A stretch of DNA of 64,000 nucleotides from Clostridium formicaceticum (GTDB taxonomy: Bacteria; Bacillota; Clostridia; Peptostreptococcales; Natronincolaceae), in the NCBI RefSeq assembly GCF_001854185.1, contig NZ_CP017603.1:3410001-3474000 (forward strand), written 5' to 3'. Every line of letters begins with the position of its first letter. The first letter of the stretch is position 1. The translations under genes were made by a program, and so were the position numbers. Below are positions 7,893 through 16,880 of this stretch, piece after piece. The notes below the pieces were generated by a model that worked only from the letters and a program-made list of their open reading frames with translations, was not told the origin of the DNA and did no database searches.

Positions 7893-8192
7893 CTATATCA
7901 CCTCGCTATAAGTGTATTCAAAGCCAGTCATAAAACCTTGCCTTCTGGCTTTTTCAATTACATCTGTCTGTTCATCAATTACGGACCCTCTATTGTCTAT
8001 TAACTCTACCCTAGTTATCGTTTGAGACACTTGAGCTGCAGGAATGTAAAACAATATCCTAATGGTCATTCCTTGCCTTTCTACTTTCCTAATAGGAATT
8101 GTCTCTTTGGTACCGTTGGAAAAGGTTACTCTTGCCTCTTTAGTCATGATTTCTATACTGTCTAAAAGTCTTTGTATTCCATAATTATTCAT
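7893..8192 (-). CDS. Hypothetical tail protein
   Basis: 99 residues, beta-rich (ARVTFSNGTKETIPIRKVE; TRVELIDNRGSVIDEQ), no recognised domain. Its ATG overlaps the stop of the upstream XkdU-like gene (TAATG). By position it is a baseplate-to-fibre component. Confidence 0.65.
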   Translation of the reverse strand: MNNYGIQRLLDSIEIMTKEARVTFSNGTKETIPIRKVERQGMTIRILFYIPAAQVSQTITRVELIDNRGSVIDEQTDVIEKARRQGFMTGFEYTYSEVI

Positions 8193-9088
8193 TACACCAC
8201 CTCTATTCTTGTGTATTTGAGGTCCTTACTGCACACTAACGGACTTGACATACCTTTAGTAGCATTGCCCTGTTGGTCTAGTCCACTTCCATCTAAAAAC
8301 CCTTGTGTTTCATAAACTAAATCTTTGCTACAGATCAAAGGATCCGAAGTTCCGCTGATAGGTTTTATTGAGTTTTCGATTTCCCTTTCACTTAAAAATC
8401 CTTCGGTTGTATAGATTAACTCTTTACTACATACCAAAGGATCCGATGTGCCACGTATTGTATTTTTCTCATATTTAATATCATCGGAAGTTCTGTATCC
8501 TTTAGTTGCAATAAACTCAACATCTTCTTTACTGCAAACAAAGGTACCTATAGCATGTATTGTTTTAGAAAAACCATATATATCTCTTCTTTTTAGACTA
8601 AACCCCCTAGAGTACCGATTGCCTAAATAAAAGCTTTCGTGTGAAGGTTTAATTCTTCTGATTTCCCTATATATACTAAGGTAATTTATACCACTTTTGC
8701 CTGTCCCTACCGTAACCATAAATACGTGGGGTTCAACATTTTCCAAAACTTCAACGTAGTCCGCTAAGTCTCCTGCCAGAGATTTGGTGACATTCGCTAT
8801 CCTTGATGGTGTCATTGGTGCTCTTAATTTAATCCTGTATAGAACCAATGCTCTTCTTCTGTCAATTGGTATCGAATTATTCACCGGTATTTTGAGTAGC
8901 TCTTCCCAGTATCTTAATCCCCATGTAGCTGTTTGAGGGAATAACTGCAGCAGTATCTCGTCTGTTATTTCATCTATCATATCCCACTCAATGCCAATGG
9001 ATTGGAATATTGCTTTCATGACCTTTGATTGGTAGTAGATAGGCGACACAGTTCCAAACATTTGTTTTGCTCTAGGAGAAGTTATCAT
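8192..9088 (-). CDS. XkdU/YmfQ-like baseplate protein with C-terminal repeats
   Basis: 298 residues. The first about 155 residues resemble the DUF2313 baseplate family (PIYYQSKVMKAIFQSIG, ATWGLRYWEELLKIPV). Beyond that the protein carries four copies of a roughly 33-residue unit centred on (V/I)CSK(E/D), with GTSDPL before and Y-x-T-x-GFL after it. XkdU itself ends near residue 190, so this is an unusual extension that may bind fibres or the cell surface. It is coupled to baseplate J (overlap of 4 bp). Confidence 0.8.
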   Translation of the reverse strand: MITSPRAKQMFGTVSPIYYQSKVMKAIFQSIGIEWDMIDEITDEILLQLFPQTATWGLRYWEELLKIPVNNSIPIDRRRALVLYRIKLRAPMTPSRIANVTKSLAGDLADYVEVLENVEPHVFMVTVGTGKSGINYLSIYREIRRIKPSHESFYLGNRYSRGFSLKRRDIYGFSKTIHAIGTFVCSKEDVEFIATKGYRTSDDIKYEKNTIRGTSDPLVCSKELIYTTEGFLSEREIENSIKPISGTSDPLICSKDLVYETQGFLDGSGLDQQGNATKGMSSPLVCSKDLKYTRIEVV

Positions 9089-10221
9089 AGGATGTTCACC
9101 TCTCCCAATGCTGGAACCTCACCTATAGGAATTAATATCGGATCCGTTCCACAGTTAATAGTCAAGCTTTGCTCACTGTAAATTTTAATACCGGGTGTGC
9201 TTAGTATGACGTGTCCAACAGTTTCTCTGTAAACATATTCCGTTCTTTCTTCATCTGTTGTTATTTTTATGCTACCAAGGTATTCTCTTAAATTTGATTT
9301 TAATTCCTCTATCACCGTAGAAACCTCATAGTCGTCTTTGAAGGTTAAGCTAACAGATATATCTATAGCTATTATTTCTGGTGCTGCCACTACTGCATTG
9401 GCATTAACAGGAGCTAGTCCCCCTCTGTTCTTTTCTACTAATGGAGCAATATATTTCTGCACCTGTGATATCAATGTTTCATTTGCCGGTTGGCCATTGG
9501 AATCCATAATTAAAATTTTTGTAGATCCTGTTCCAAAACCTTCCCACTCGGGTATCACGTAAACTTGCCCCACCCCTGGAACTTGCTTGGCCCACCTAAT
9601 ATAATCTCCATCTGAACCACTTAAAGTTTCCTCATACCCAGCCAAAACTCTTTCTCTGTATGCATCGTCACTTTCTTTCTCGGTGCCTCCTGTGAGAGGT
9701 TCTGGGTTCGTTATTGAGGTTATTCCTGGGATTGGCCTTTCTGGCAATGTTATTGTGTTGGCTGCTACATTTCCTGTGGTACCAGATTCTAGGCATTCTA
9801 TAGGAACCATCGCCTCTCCCGATTCATTTACATCTGTGGACTCCAAAACTTTAAAGCCTATGGATGGGGTATCGGTAGATTCGGTATATATGACCCTATC
9901 TTTCGGAACATACGATGCAGGGCTACCAGTTACTTTTAGATATCCACTGGATTTCGTTGGAGGATTTCTGGTTTCGTCCTTTATTTCTCCATGGAAGTCC
10001 AGGTATATACCATAGCTGGTTTGAGGAAAAGCAACTCTAAGCACATTCTGTAATTTTAGCTGCAGCAACTCTGCTTTTTCATCTGCGGTAGGCCTTGTGG
10101 TATCCCAGAACATGTCCCCCTCCGCTAAATTGATATCTGGAGGAGCATTTTCTAGCATCCTGGCATGTATTGTATCAGCATCTTCTTTTAAAAAATCTGG
10201 CATTTCTAAATCTCTAGGCAT
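9085..10221 (-). CDS. Baseplate J-like protein (XkdT-like)
   Basis: 378 residues of the Baseplate_J/gp47 family, a wedge component of the contractile-tail baseplate. Typical segments: NLAEGDMFWDTTRPTADEKA near the start, RVLAGYEETLSGSDGDYIRWAKQVPGVG (positions about 190-217) and the C-terminal beta domain. Length and place after XkdS-like DUF2634 and before XkdU match PBSX order. Confidence 0.9.
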   Translation of the reverse strand: MPRDLEMPDFLKEDADTIHARMLENAPPDINLAEGDMFWDTTRPTADEKAELLQLKLQNVLRVAFPQTSYGIYLDFHGEIKDETRNPPTKSSGYLKVTGSPASYVPKDRVIYTESTDTPSIGFKVLESTDVNESGEAMVPIECLESGTTGNVAANTITLPERPIPGITSITNPEPLTGGTEKESDDAYRERVLAGYEETLSGSDGDYIRWAKQVPGVGQVYVIPEWEGFGTGSTKILIMDSNGQPANETLISQVQKYIAPLVEKNRGGLAPVNANAVVAAPEIIAIDISVSLTFKDDYEVSTVIEELKSNLREYLGSIKITTDEERTEYVYRETVGHVILSTPGIKIYSEQSLTINCGTDPILIPIGEVPALGEVNIL

Positions 10222-10225
10222 TTTA

Positions 10226-10690
10226 TCACCTCATTTCTTCCGAATGTTCAAGGGTGAATAGCTCATCTAATACCGTGATAACATCAAAGGAAAAATAAAG
10301 ATGTTCCTTGTTTTTGTCCCATTCAAAAGAAAAATTTTCTACCCTTCTTGTATATGGATGGACCATTAATGCCTCTCTAGTCATTCTCTCTACCTCTAGT
10401 TCTATGGCCTCTTTATTTATGTCCTGGCCAATCAAAGTATAGTATTCTTGGCCATACATATTAGAATAAGATAGGTGCTTATTTCTCTTGGTGCATAAAG
10501 CTTTTTGGCACCATTGTTTGTATGCCTCTAGCCTATTTACCAAAAGTATTTTGCCATCTGGCCCTCTTATAAACTCACCTTTTTCGAAATCAAAAGCATA
10601 AGACTTTTTAAAGTTTCCTACACTCTCGCTTTCACTCTCAATCATTTCTGTAATTTCAAAATCCATGTTTTCTGGAAATAAATCCGGCAT
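10226..10690 (-). CDS. DUF2634 baseplate wedge protein (XkdS-like)
   Basis: 154 residues; matches the XkdS/DUF2634 pattern (FDFEKGEFIRGPDGKILLVN, LEAYKQWCQKAL, EVERMTREALMVHPYTRRVENF), a family related to T4 gp25 lysozyme-like wedge proteins. The start overlaps the upstream stop. Expected to join the tail tube end to baseplate J. Confidence 0.85.
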   Translation of the reverse strand: MPDLFPENMDFEITEMIESESESVGNFKKSYAFDFEKGEFIRGPDGKILLVNRLEAYKQWCQKALCTKRNKHLSYSNMYGQEYYTLIGQDINKEAIELEVERMTREALMVHPYTRRVENFSFEWDKNKEHLYFSFDVITVLDELFTLEHSEEMR

Positions 10691-11100
10691 TATACAACCC
10701 TCCCCACTATAACGTGATCAGAGCCTTTGTTGACTATTGCAACCAGGACCCTGTCTCCTACTTTTAATGGTTTGAGTGGTTCTGGTGTTACCAGGTCGTG
10801 GATATGTTCTCCCTCTGATTGCGGGTGAGAATGTTGGCCGCTACCTTGGTATTGACTATGCTCTCCGCTTGGACCATGAGGGTGATTTCCTTGACCTTGA
10901 GCTGTTTTCTGCATATATGGCTCATTGACCGTTAGATAATGGAGCAGAAGGCAAGGAACTTCATATTTAAAGTTGTCTAATTTTACTTTCTTAGCCCCTG
11001 TCATTGTTCCTAAGACGAGGCCAGTATTAAATAAAGCAGCTCCAAGAGTATCATTTTGTTTTTTCTGTAGCTCTCTGGCTATCTCATCAAGAACTTGCAT
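10690..11100 (-). CDS. DUF2577 baseplate protein (XkdR-like) with His-rich loop
   Basis: 136 residues; N- and C-terminal parts match XkdR/DUF2577 (KVGDRVLVAIVNKGSDHVIVGRVV, an OB-like fold). Residues about 68-104 are a Gly/His/Gln-rich segment with HPH, HSH and HIH triplets. HxH pairs bind iron at the tips of contractile-phage spikes, so this loop may bind metal. Its start overlaps the end of the XkdQ-like gene by 14 bp. Confidence 0.8.
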   Translation of the reverse strand: MQVLDEIARELQKKQNDTLGAALFNTGLVLGTMTGAKKVKLDNFKYEVPCLLLHYLTVNEPYMQKTAQGQGNHPHGPSGEHSQYQGSGQHSHPQSEGEHIHDLVTPEPLKPLKVGDRVLVAIVNKGSDHVIVGRVV

Positions 11101-12040
11101 AATACTTCCTCCTTATCTGGTCCAATGATTCCAGGACTAACTCCATGGATCCTGGTTCACCTAAGTTGTGAGTTACACTGCTTGCATAAACATAAAAACC
11201 TCTAAGTTTAACTTTATCTCCAGCTCTTATCCCTGGAATATCAATTCCATTTGTGACAATCTGCCCTTCTCCTTTGGAGAACAAAGCATTCGCTTTCTGA
11301 TTTGCAGTGCCCACATCTTGGATTTTTTCATCTTGAATAACTTTCTGCAGAGTACCTACTTGAGAAACGTCTTTTTCGAATGTTCCTATAACTGGAGATT
11401 TTTTATCATCTTCTCGCTTTCCAAGGACTTTTACCTTTGACACAGCTCCTTCTAGGGTTCCTGTTTGGCCAATGTTATCTAAGGTATTGCTTATGTCATA
11501 TACTTCCTGGTTGCTGCCTAGTCGAATTAGATCAAGCTTGTTTTGCATTCGATATTTAAAAAGACCGCCTCCTTTTTCAGCGGTCTCCTTAAGATCATCG
11601 AGCATCATTCCGTAAATAGTTTTAATTTTAGGAGGAGCTTTAGAAAGTGGTATCTCTGTGTCTGCAAAATTCCCTATAGGGATTCCCCAGTCTCCACACA
11701 TCTGTCTGGCTCTTTGTGTTGCTGTGGTACCAGCCTTAAACAAATACTCATCCTCGCTCTTCTCAATGTAAATCGTCCTTTCCTTGCAAGTTATGCTACC
11801 TACTTTTGAGTGCTGTGCAGTTGTATTTTTAGTCCAAACTACACCTTTGAATACTGTTCCTTTTCCAGGGTTATTGTTTTTTATAATCTCTATAGAGTCT
11901 CCCTGCATTAATGAAAGCTCCTTAGGGATTACAAGCCTTATATCTGCAGTGTATGCTATTGAGTCAATAGATTCACTTAGGGATATCTGTAGTTTAAGAT
12001 TGTCTAATCTTATATTGCCTTTTAAAATAACCGTATACAT
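11087..12040 (-). CDS. Baseplate hub protein (XkdQ-like)
   Basis: 317 residues; resembles XkdQ and the gpD/gp27-type hub (LQISLSESIDSIAYTADIRL; IRAGDKVKLRGFYVYASSVTH near the C terminus). It should form the central trimer under the tube through which DNA passes. It lies directly after the LysM-containing XkdP-like gene (5 bp), as in PBSX. Confidence 0.85.
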   Translation of the reverse strand: MYTVILKGNIRLDNLKLQISLSESIDSIAYTADIRLVIPKELSLMQGDSIEIIKNNNPGKGTVFKGVVWTKNTTAQHSKVGSITCKERTIYIEKSEDEYLFKAGTTATQRARQMCGDWGIPIGNFADTEIPLSKAPPKIKTIYGMMLDDLKETAEKGGGLFKYRMQNKLDLIRLGSNQEVYDISNTLDNIGQTGTLEGAVSKVKVLGKREDDKKSPVIGTFEKDVSQVGTLQKVIQDEKIQDVGTANQKANALFSKGEGQIVTNGIDIPGIRAGDKVKLRGFYVYASSVTHNLGEPGSMELVLESLDQIRRKYYASS

Positions 12041-12045
12041 TTACA

Positions 12046-12696
12046 TCACCCTGGTATAATAAATTTTTGGCCGGGGTAAATCAAATTAGGATTATTTCCT
12101 ATTACCCCTTTATTGGCATTATATATTTCCTGGTACCTAGATCCATTGCCAAGCACTTTTTTTGCTATCTTAAACAAACTGTCACCGCTTTTAACTACGT
12201 ATAGTTTTTCTTGCTTTGGTTGAGTCCTATTTTCCTTTAGTTGCGGAGCTGGGGAAGGGGATGCACTTCTTTCTATTTTGATTAATTCTGTAGCATCTTC
12301 TCTTGCCACTCTAATGTTTAGAGTGATGTATTTATCCCCTTGGTTTTCCCCAGTCTCGTTAACTTGATAATCCGCAATATTAACCATCTCATTAAAACTA
12401 AACTCCGTGATGATCAGTCGGACCATGGTGGAGGATTCAGACCACCCAATGATTTTCTTTAATGCCTGTTCCGGAGTCGGTATATTTCTATACCTGCAGT
12501 AAGGTTCATATTCAGAGGGGAACATAGTGTCTAATGTCATGGTTCTAATCCTCTTGGCTTTCTCTGCAGGGAAATCTCTATCTCCTTGATACAGGATGTC
12601 AAAGGTATCATATTTTTTCCCACCATTGATCGATACCGAGAATGGATTTACTGGAAAATGAAAAGTTTCTTCCTCTGTCTTAATATATACGTCCAT
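12046..12696 (-). CDS. LysM-domain tail protein (XkdP-like)
   Basis: 216 residues. The N-terminal part matches XkdP (FHFPVNPFSVSING, KIIGWSESSTMVRLIITEF). A Pro/Ser linker leads to a C-terminal LysM domain (about residues 166-214; YVVKSGDSLFKIAKKVLG, LIYPGQKFIIPG). It corresponds to T4 gp53-type wedge glue; the LysM may position the baseplate on peptidoglycan. Confidence 0.88.
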   Translation of the reverse strand: MDVYIKTEEETFHFPVNPFSVSINGGKKYDTFDILYQGDRDFPAEKAKRIRTMTLDTMFPSEYEPYCRYRNIPTPEQALKKIIGWSESSTMVRLIITEFSFNEMVNIADYQVNETGENQGDKYITLNIRVAREDATELIKIERSASPSPAPQLKENRTQPKQEKLYVVKSGDSLFKIAKKVLGNGSRYQEIYNANKGVIGNNPNLIYPGQKFIIPG

Positions 12697-12706
12697 GTTC
12701 CACCTC

Positions 12707-15700
12707 CTACTTTTTGTCCTTTAATGCTTCGAGTAGTTTTCTTCCGAACTCCTCTTGAGCTGCTTGAACTACTTCGTTTATATCTTCACCGTCTCCATCT
12801 TCACCAGAGCTGGATACATCTACATCCACATTATCAATATTGATGTAGTAAGTTACACCGCCCCCGCCAGCAACAGCTACCGGTTGAGCTTTTTTGGGTT
12901 TTTCTTCTCCAGTGACCTTTGAAATAGTAGATCTTATCTCTTTTGTCTTTTCTATTACCTTCTGGAACATCGGTATTTCTTTTAGCTTTTCCGACTTTGG
13001 CAAGCTCATTTCTATAAAACTTTTTAGAAGAGGCTCTTTAGTTGCCATCTCATCATCGGTAACAACCTTGTGTACGTTATTAATTGCAGTCTGTAGTTGA
13101 GGTATTTTGTCTTTGATACCTACTGCAAGACCTTCGGTCGTAAACTCTCCATATTCCATAGTAAGTTTAGAAGGCGAGTTAATTTTTAGTCTATCTCTTA
13201 TTCCGCTAGCCACACTTGATGCTGCATCTTTAGCTGCTTTAAAAGGAGCTGTTACTGCAGATTTGATACCATTAGCAAGACCTTGCATGATGTTTTTACC
13301 TATCTCAAGCATTTCACCCGGCAACCCTTTTACTGTGTCTACTATTCCAGTTCCAACTTCTTTCGCTCCCGATACTACAGTATCTTTAATGCTAATCAAA
13401 CCATCTTTTAGAGATGTAAACATTTCTACACCCTTCTCAAATAGCCTGCTCGGTAAGGTCGAGAACCACTCTACAGTGTCCGTCCAGGTGTTTTTAATCC
13501 ATTCCACAGAGCTTGTTATTACATTGGACACTCCCTCTTTAAAGGAATTCCAACCTTCCACAGCTCCTGTTTTAATTTTCTCCCAGGTGCTCGATAGGAA
13601 GTTGGTGATTGTGGTCCACACTATTTGGATTCCGTTCTTTAGACTTTCCCACAATAAAGTGAGATAGCCTCTAATAAATTCCCCTGCTCCAGAGAATACT
13701 TGCTTAATTCCTTCCCATATTTGTGCAAAACCCGCTTTAATATTTTCCCATATAGCTGCAATATCAGTTTTGAGGTTTTCAAAATCTAGTGTAACTAGGT
13801 TTATTATTACAAGCAAGGCTCCCATAAAGATGTTTCTTATGATCTTCCAATATCCACTAAAGATATTCTTAATTCCTTCGAATACATTGAGTATTCCGTC
13901 TTTCATTTTGGTGAAGGATTCTATTGTGTGGCTTGGAAGGTTCGCTATTACACTTGATACTATTTCCTTGGTTTTATTAATTCCATCGGATACAGTGGAT
14001 TTTATGTTTTCCCATCGGTTAGCTGTTCCTGTTTTTATGTTGTCCCAGGTGTTGACTACTCCGTTTCTTATCCCTTCACCAACATTCGATACTGTATCTT
14101 TTAGACTGTTCCATTTGTCGGATACAGTGGATCTGACGTTTTCCCATGCATTCGAGGTCCAATCCTTGATGCTATTCCATTTGTCCCCGATCCACCCTGC
14201 AAGCTCTGCAGCTTTTTCTTTGATTTTGTCCCAATTCTTCCAGAGGAGAACACCAATGGTGACCAGAGCACCTATAGCTAATGCTACCCATCCTACCGGA
14301 CCCATTAAAGCTATTAGACCTTTTCCGAGTCCTCCGGATGCCAGAGCCATTCCTTTTGCAGCCAACGATAGTGCTTTAATAGCTGCTATTGTGCTAGTAA
14401 CAAAAGTACCTATCTTGAAGGCCGCAAAACCTGCAGCAATACCTGCTAGCACAGGTGCCATTTGTTTTAATAAGTCGATAAACTTCAAGACGTAAGGATA
14501 TGCCTTTGTCCCAAATTCAATGGTTCGGTCTACTAACTCAACAATTTTTTCCGTGATGTCCGGTACCTTGGCAGTAAACCAGGTTACAAAATCTTTGGCA
14601 TAAGGAGCTAGTCTTTCTCCAAGCTCGATTTTCATTCCTTCTACAGCTGATTTCAAAATAGTAAACTGGCCACTTAAGGAGTCAAGTTTCATATCGGCCA
14701 TTTCTTTGGCTGCACCGTCAGCATCTTTTAAACTTTGGGTATATGCCTCAAAATCCTCTGTACTGGTGTTTAATATCGCAAGCATACCAGACATTGCCTC
14801 TTGTCCAAATATACTTGCTATAGCTTGCTGTCGTTGTTCCTGGGTAAGATTTGACATGGAGCCTCTCATGTCGCCCATTATGTCGTTAAATGGTCGTATG
14901 TTTCCCTCTGCATCTGCTATAGATACACCTAATCTATCCAGCCATTTTTGTGACTCTGCTGTTGGTTTGGATAGCCTGGTTAAAGCACCTCTTAAAGCTG
15001 TACCAGATTGAGAGCCTTTTATACCGGCATCGGCCATTTTTGCAAGTGCTGCTGTTGTTTCCTCGGCTGTCATACCAAAAGCTGTAGCTGGAGCTGCGGC
15101 ATATTTGAAAGATTCGCCCAAGAGCTCTACATTAGTGTTAGCAGTGGAGCTGGCTTTAGCCATTACATCTGCTAAATGGGTAGTCTCCTGGGCTGACATG
15201 CCGAAGGCAGTTAATGCATCCGAGACAATGTCAGCGGTCCTTCCTAAATCAGTGCCACTTGCAGCTGCCAGGTCCAATAGCCCTGGCATAGCCTCTACAA
15301 TTTCATTTGTTTTAAATCCTGCCATGGCGAGGTAGTTCATTCCCTCGCTGGCCTCTCTTGCACTAAAGGCTGTAGTTCTGCCTAACTCTTTGGCGGTGTC
15401 TGTAAGGACCACCATTTCTTCTTCCGTGGCCATTGTCGTAGCCTGGACATTCTTCATTCCTTGCTCGAAATCCGCAAAGGTTTGAATGGTGTTGCTCAAC
15501 CCAAAGCCACCGACTAAAAGAGCTCCGGCTGTTGCTACTGCAGCAAATCTTTTTACCGCTTTTTTGGCAAATGATCCTATCCTGCCTTCAACTTTTTTTA
15601 GAGGGGAGGATAATCTGTCGTCGAGCCTTACTGCTGGATTAGCATCCATTCTGTCTAGTTGTCGCATTCTGTTTTCGGATCTTTGAGTATATCTGTCCAT

Positions 15701-15781
15701 TGCAGACAGCCTATTCGTGGTTTCTCTGTCTCCAGATATGCCCACGTTGACTTCCAAGCGATAAACTTCTCTTTCTGCCAA
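12707..15781 (-). CDS. Tail tape measure protein
   Basis: 1024 residues; sets tail length and helps DNA entry. N-terminal coiled coil, then a TP901-type tape-measure core (about 80-380; FEQGMKNVQATTMATEEEM, GSQSGTALRGALTRLSKPTAE), hydrophobic segments at about 430-515, and a long region of Trp-containing helical repeats (W-N-x-I/L-K spaced 20-40 residues). Start is TTG at 15781 with GGGGGGAGG, directly abutting the TAA of the frameshift extension upstream. Confidence 0.93.
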   Translation of the reverse strand: MAEREVYRLEVNVGISGDRETTNRLSAMDRYTQRSENRMRQLDRMDANPAVRLDDRLSSPLKKVEGRIGSFAKKAVKRFAAVATAGALLVGGFGLSNTIQTFADFEQGMKNVQATTMATEEEMVVLTDTAKELGRTTAFSAREASEGMNYLAMAGFKTNEIVEAMPGLLDLAAASGTDLGRTADIVSDALTAFGMSAQETTHLADVMAKASSTANTNVELLGESFKYAAAPATAFGMTAEETTAALAKMADAGIKGSQSGTALRGALTRLSKPTAESQKWLDRLGVSIADAEGNIRPFNDIMGDMRGSMSNLTQEQRQQAIASIFGQEAMSGMLAILNTSTEDFEAYTQSLKDADGAAKEMADMKLDSLSGQFTILKSAVEGMKIELGERLAPYAKDFVTWFTAKVPDITEKIVELVDRTIEFGTKAYPYVLKFIDLLKQMAPVLAGIAAGFAAFKIGTFVTSTIAAIKALSLAAKGMALASGGLGKGLIALMGPVGWVALAIGALVTIGVLLWKNWDKIKEKAAELAGWIGDKWNSIKDWTSNAWENVRSTVSDKWNSLKDTVSNVGEGIRNGVVNTWDNIKTGTANRWENIKSTVSDGINKTKEIVSSVIANLPSHTIESFTKMKDGILNVFEGIKNIFSGYWKIIRNIFMGALLVIINLVTLDFENLKTDIAAIWENIKAGFAQIWEGIKQVFSGAGEFIRGYLTLLWESLKNGIQIVWTTITNFLSSTWEKIKTGAVEGWNSFKEGVSNVITSSVEWIKNTWTDTVEWFSTLPSRLFEKGVEMFTSLKDGLISIKDTVVSGAKEVGTGIVDTVKGLPGEMLEIGKNIMQGLANGIKSAVTAPFKAAKDAASSVASGIRDRLKINSPSKLTMEYGEFTTEGLAVGIKDKIPQLQTAINNVHKVVTDDEMATKEPLLKSFIEMSLPKSEKLKEIPMFQKVIEKTKEIRSTISKVTGEEKPKKAQPVAVAGGGGVTYYINIDNVDVDVSSSGEDGDGEDINEVVQAAQEEFGRKLLEALKDKK

Positions 15782-16437
15782 TTACCTCCCCCCTTTGCCT
15801 TTAAGTTTGTTTTTACTGTTCTTATTGCCACCGTTAGGGGGGTTCTTTGCCTCCGTCTCCACTTCATGGTCGATGAAGGCAAAGAGAAGTTTTCTCCCCA
15901 TATCGGTTTTTGACATAACAAAGTCGGGATCCATATTGTGTTTTACGAATAAATTATAAAGCTTTGTTATTGTTGGAGCCCGACCTATGAGTTTTTTATT
16001 TCTTCTAACTCATTGTCAAAGCCAGATAGCTCCATCACCTTATCTCCAAGAGCGACCATTTCCCCTGCTAGTAATCTCCTCTTGATAACTTCTCGGCCAG
16101 AAGATAGATTCAAGCTTGAAAGAAGTCTTTTATCGCTCCAATTTGGCTTGATTGTGGCTGACTCAATAAGTGCTGCATTGAACTCTTCTTCATTTAATTC
16201 CTTGGTTCTGTTGCCACGGTGCTTTCTTTCTACAGTGCACTCTTTTCTGATTCGCTGGATTTCTCTTTCGCTCAAACCTTTTAGAGTTACCTGGATCCCC
16301 AATCTCTCTATTGCATAGGTTCTCTCTGGAGCATCTGTAGGTTCCAGGAGCTTGTTTATGATGTCATCTTCTGACATCTCAATCATTTCTTCTTCTGTTA
16401 ACTCTTCTTCCATGATTACTTTCTTTTCATCTAACAT
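15782..16437 (-). CDS. Frameshift fusion of the tail assembly chaperone (XkdN plus -1 extension)
   Basis: Zero-frame residues 1-149 followed, after slippage on AAAAAAC at 15991-15997, by 69 residues in the -1 frame (LIGRAPTITKLYNLF ... ending KGKGGR, TAA at 15782). The zero-frame stop is two codons after the heptamer. The extension has no start codon with a ribosome binding site, fills the gap before the tape measure exactly, and resembles the second-frame domain of known gpG/GT-type chaperone pairs. The interval spans the shift, so simple translation of it will not read through. Confidence 0.8.
15985..16437 (-). CDS. Tail assembly chaperone (XkdN-like), zero frame
   Basis: 150 residues, very acidic N terminus (EEELTEEEMIEMSEDD) and conserved core (ERLGIQVTLKGLSEREIQRIRKE). 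This is the XkdN family, which coats the tape measure before tube assembly. GAGAGGAG precedes the ATG. Positioned between tail tube and tape measure as expected. Confidence 0.88.
   Translation of the reverse strand: MLDEKKVIMEEELTEEEMIEMSEDDIINKLLEPTDAPERTYAIERLGIQVTLKGLSEREIQRIRKECTVERKHRGNRTKELNEEEFNAALIESATIKPNWSDKRLLSSLNLSSGREVIKRRLLAGEMVALGDKVMELSGFDNELEEIKNS
15991..15997 (-). promoter_or_regulatory. -1 ribosomal frameshift slippery site
   Basis: On the minus strand the zero-frame codons ATA AAA AAC contain A-AAA-AAC, a perfect X-XXY-YYZ heptamer. Slippage lets ribosomes bypass the stop at 15985-15987. Confidence 0.8.
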
Positions 16438-16453
16438 ATTTCATTCTCCTCTC

Positions 16454-16864
16454 TTATTGTGCAGTAACTGCATCTAACAATTCAAAACCTTCGAATGTGA
16501 ATGGTGTTTCCTCTTCAATTATTTCTCCACTGGTTACATTGGCCAGCTGGATACTGTCGGCCATACAGTTTTTAAGTCTTACTCGCTCATGTCCCCAAGC
16601 CTCTGGATCTTCCAGGGATATAATGAGTTCAAATCTTTCAAATCCCTGTTCAATCATCTTTGATGTAACTTTGTAGCCGGAGAAAGTACCAGATCCACTC
16701 TTTTGTCCTTTCTTGTATCTGGTCCAATCATCGCCCATTACATTGAGTTCTCCCTTGGACATCTCTACTGTAGCCTCTACAGAGTTGGCATTGGTTTGCC
16801 ACTCACCATCTAATAATAATTTAGAAAAAGAGCCATAAAAGGCTCTATCTGGATTAAATGACAT
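16454..16864 (-). CDS. Tail tube protein (XkdM-like)
   Basis: 136 residues with the XkdM/phage tail tube pattern: FYGSFSKLLLDGEWQTNANSVEA at the start, YKKGQKSGSGTFSGYKVTSKM in the middle, PFTFEGFELLD near the end. It forms the inner tube of the contractile tail and follows the sheath gene by 16 bp. Confidence 0.9.
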   Translation of the reverse strand: MSFNPDRAFYGSFSKLLLDGEWQTNANSVEATVEMSKGELNVMGDDWTRYKKGQKSGSGTFSGYKVTSKMIEQGFERFELIISLEDPEAWGHERVRLKNCMADSIQLANVTSGEIIEEETPFTFEGFELLDAVTAQ

Positions 16865-16880
16865 TGTCTATTCCTCCTTT

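Noticed and set aside
13770-14495. Long plus-strand open frame opposite the tape measure gene (also 13107-13667)
   Set aside because: Antisense shadow of a strongly supported gene; low-complexity translation without ribosome site.
15655-15921. 88-residue minus-strand frame overlapping the tape measure start
   Set aside because: Third frame; the -1 frame extension of the chaperone explains this stretch better.
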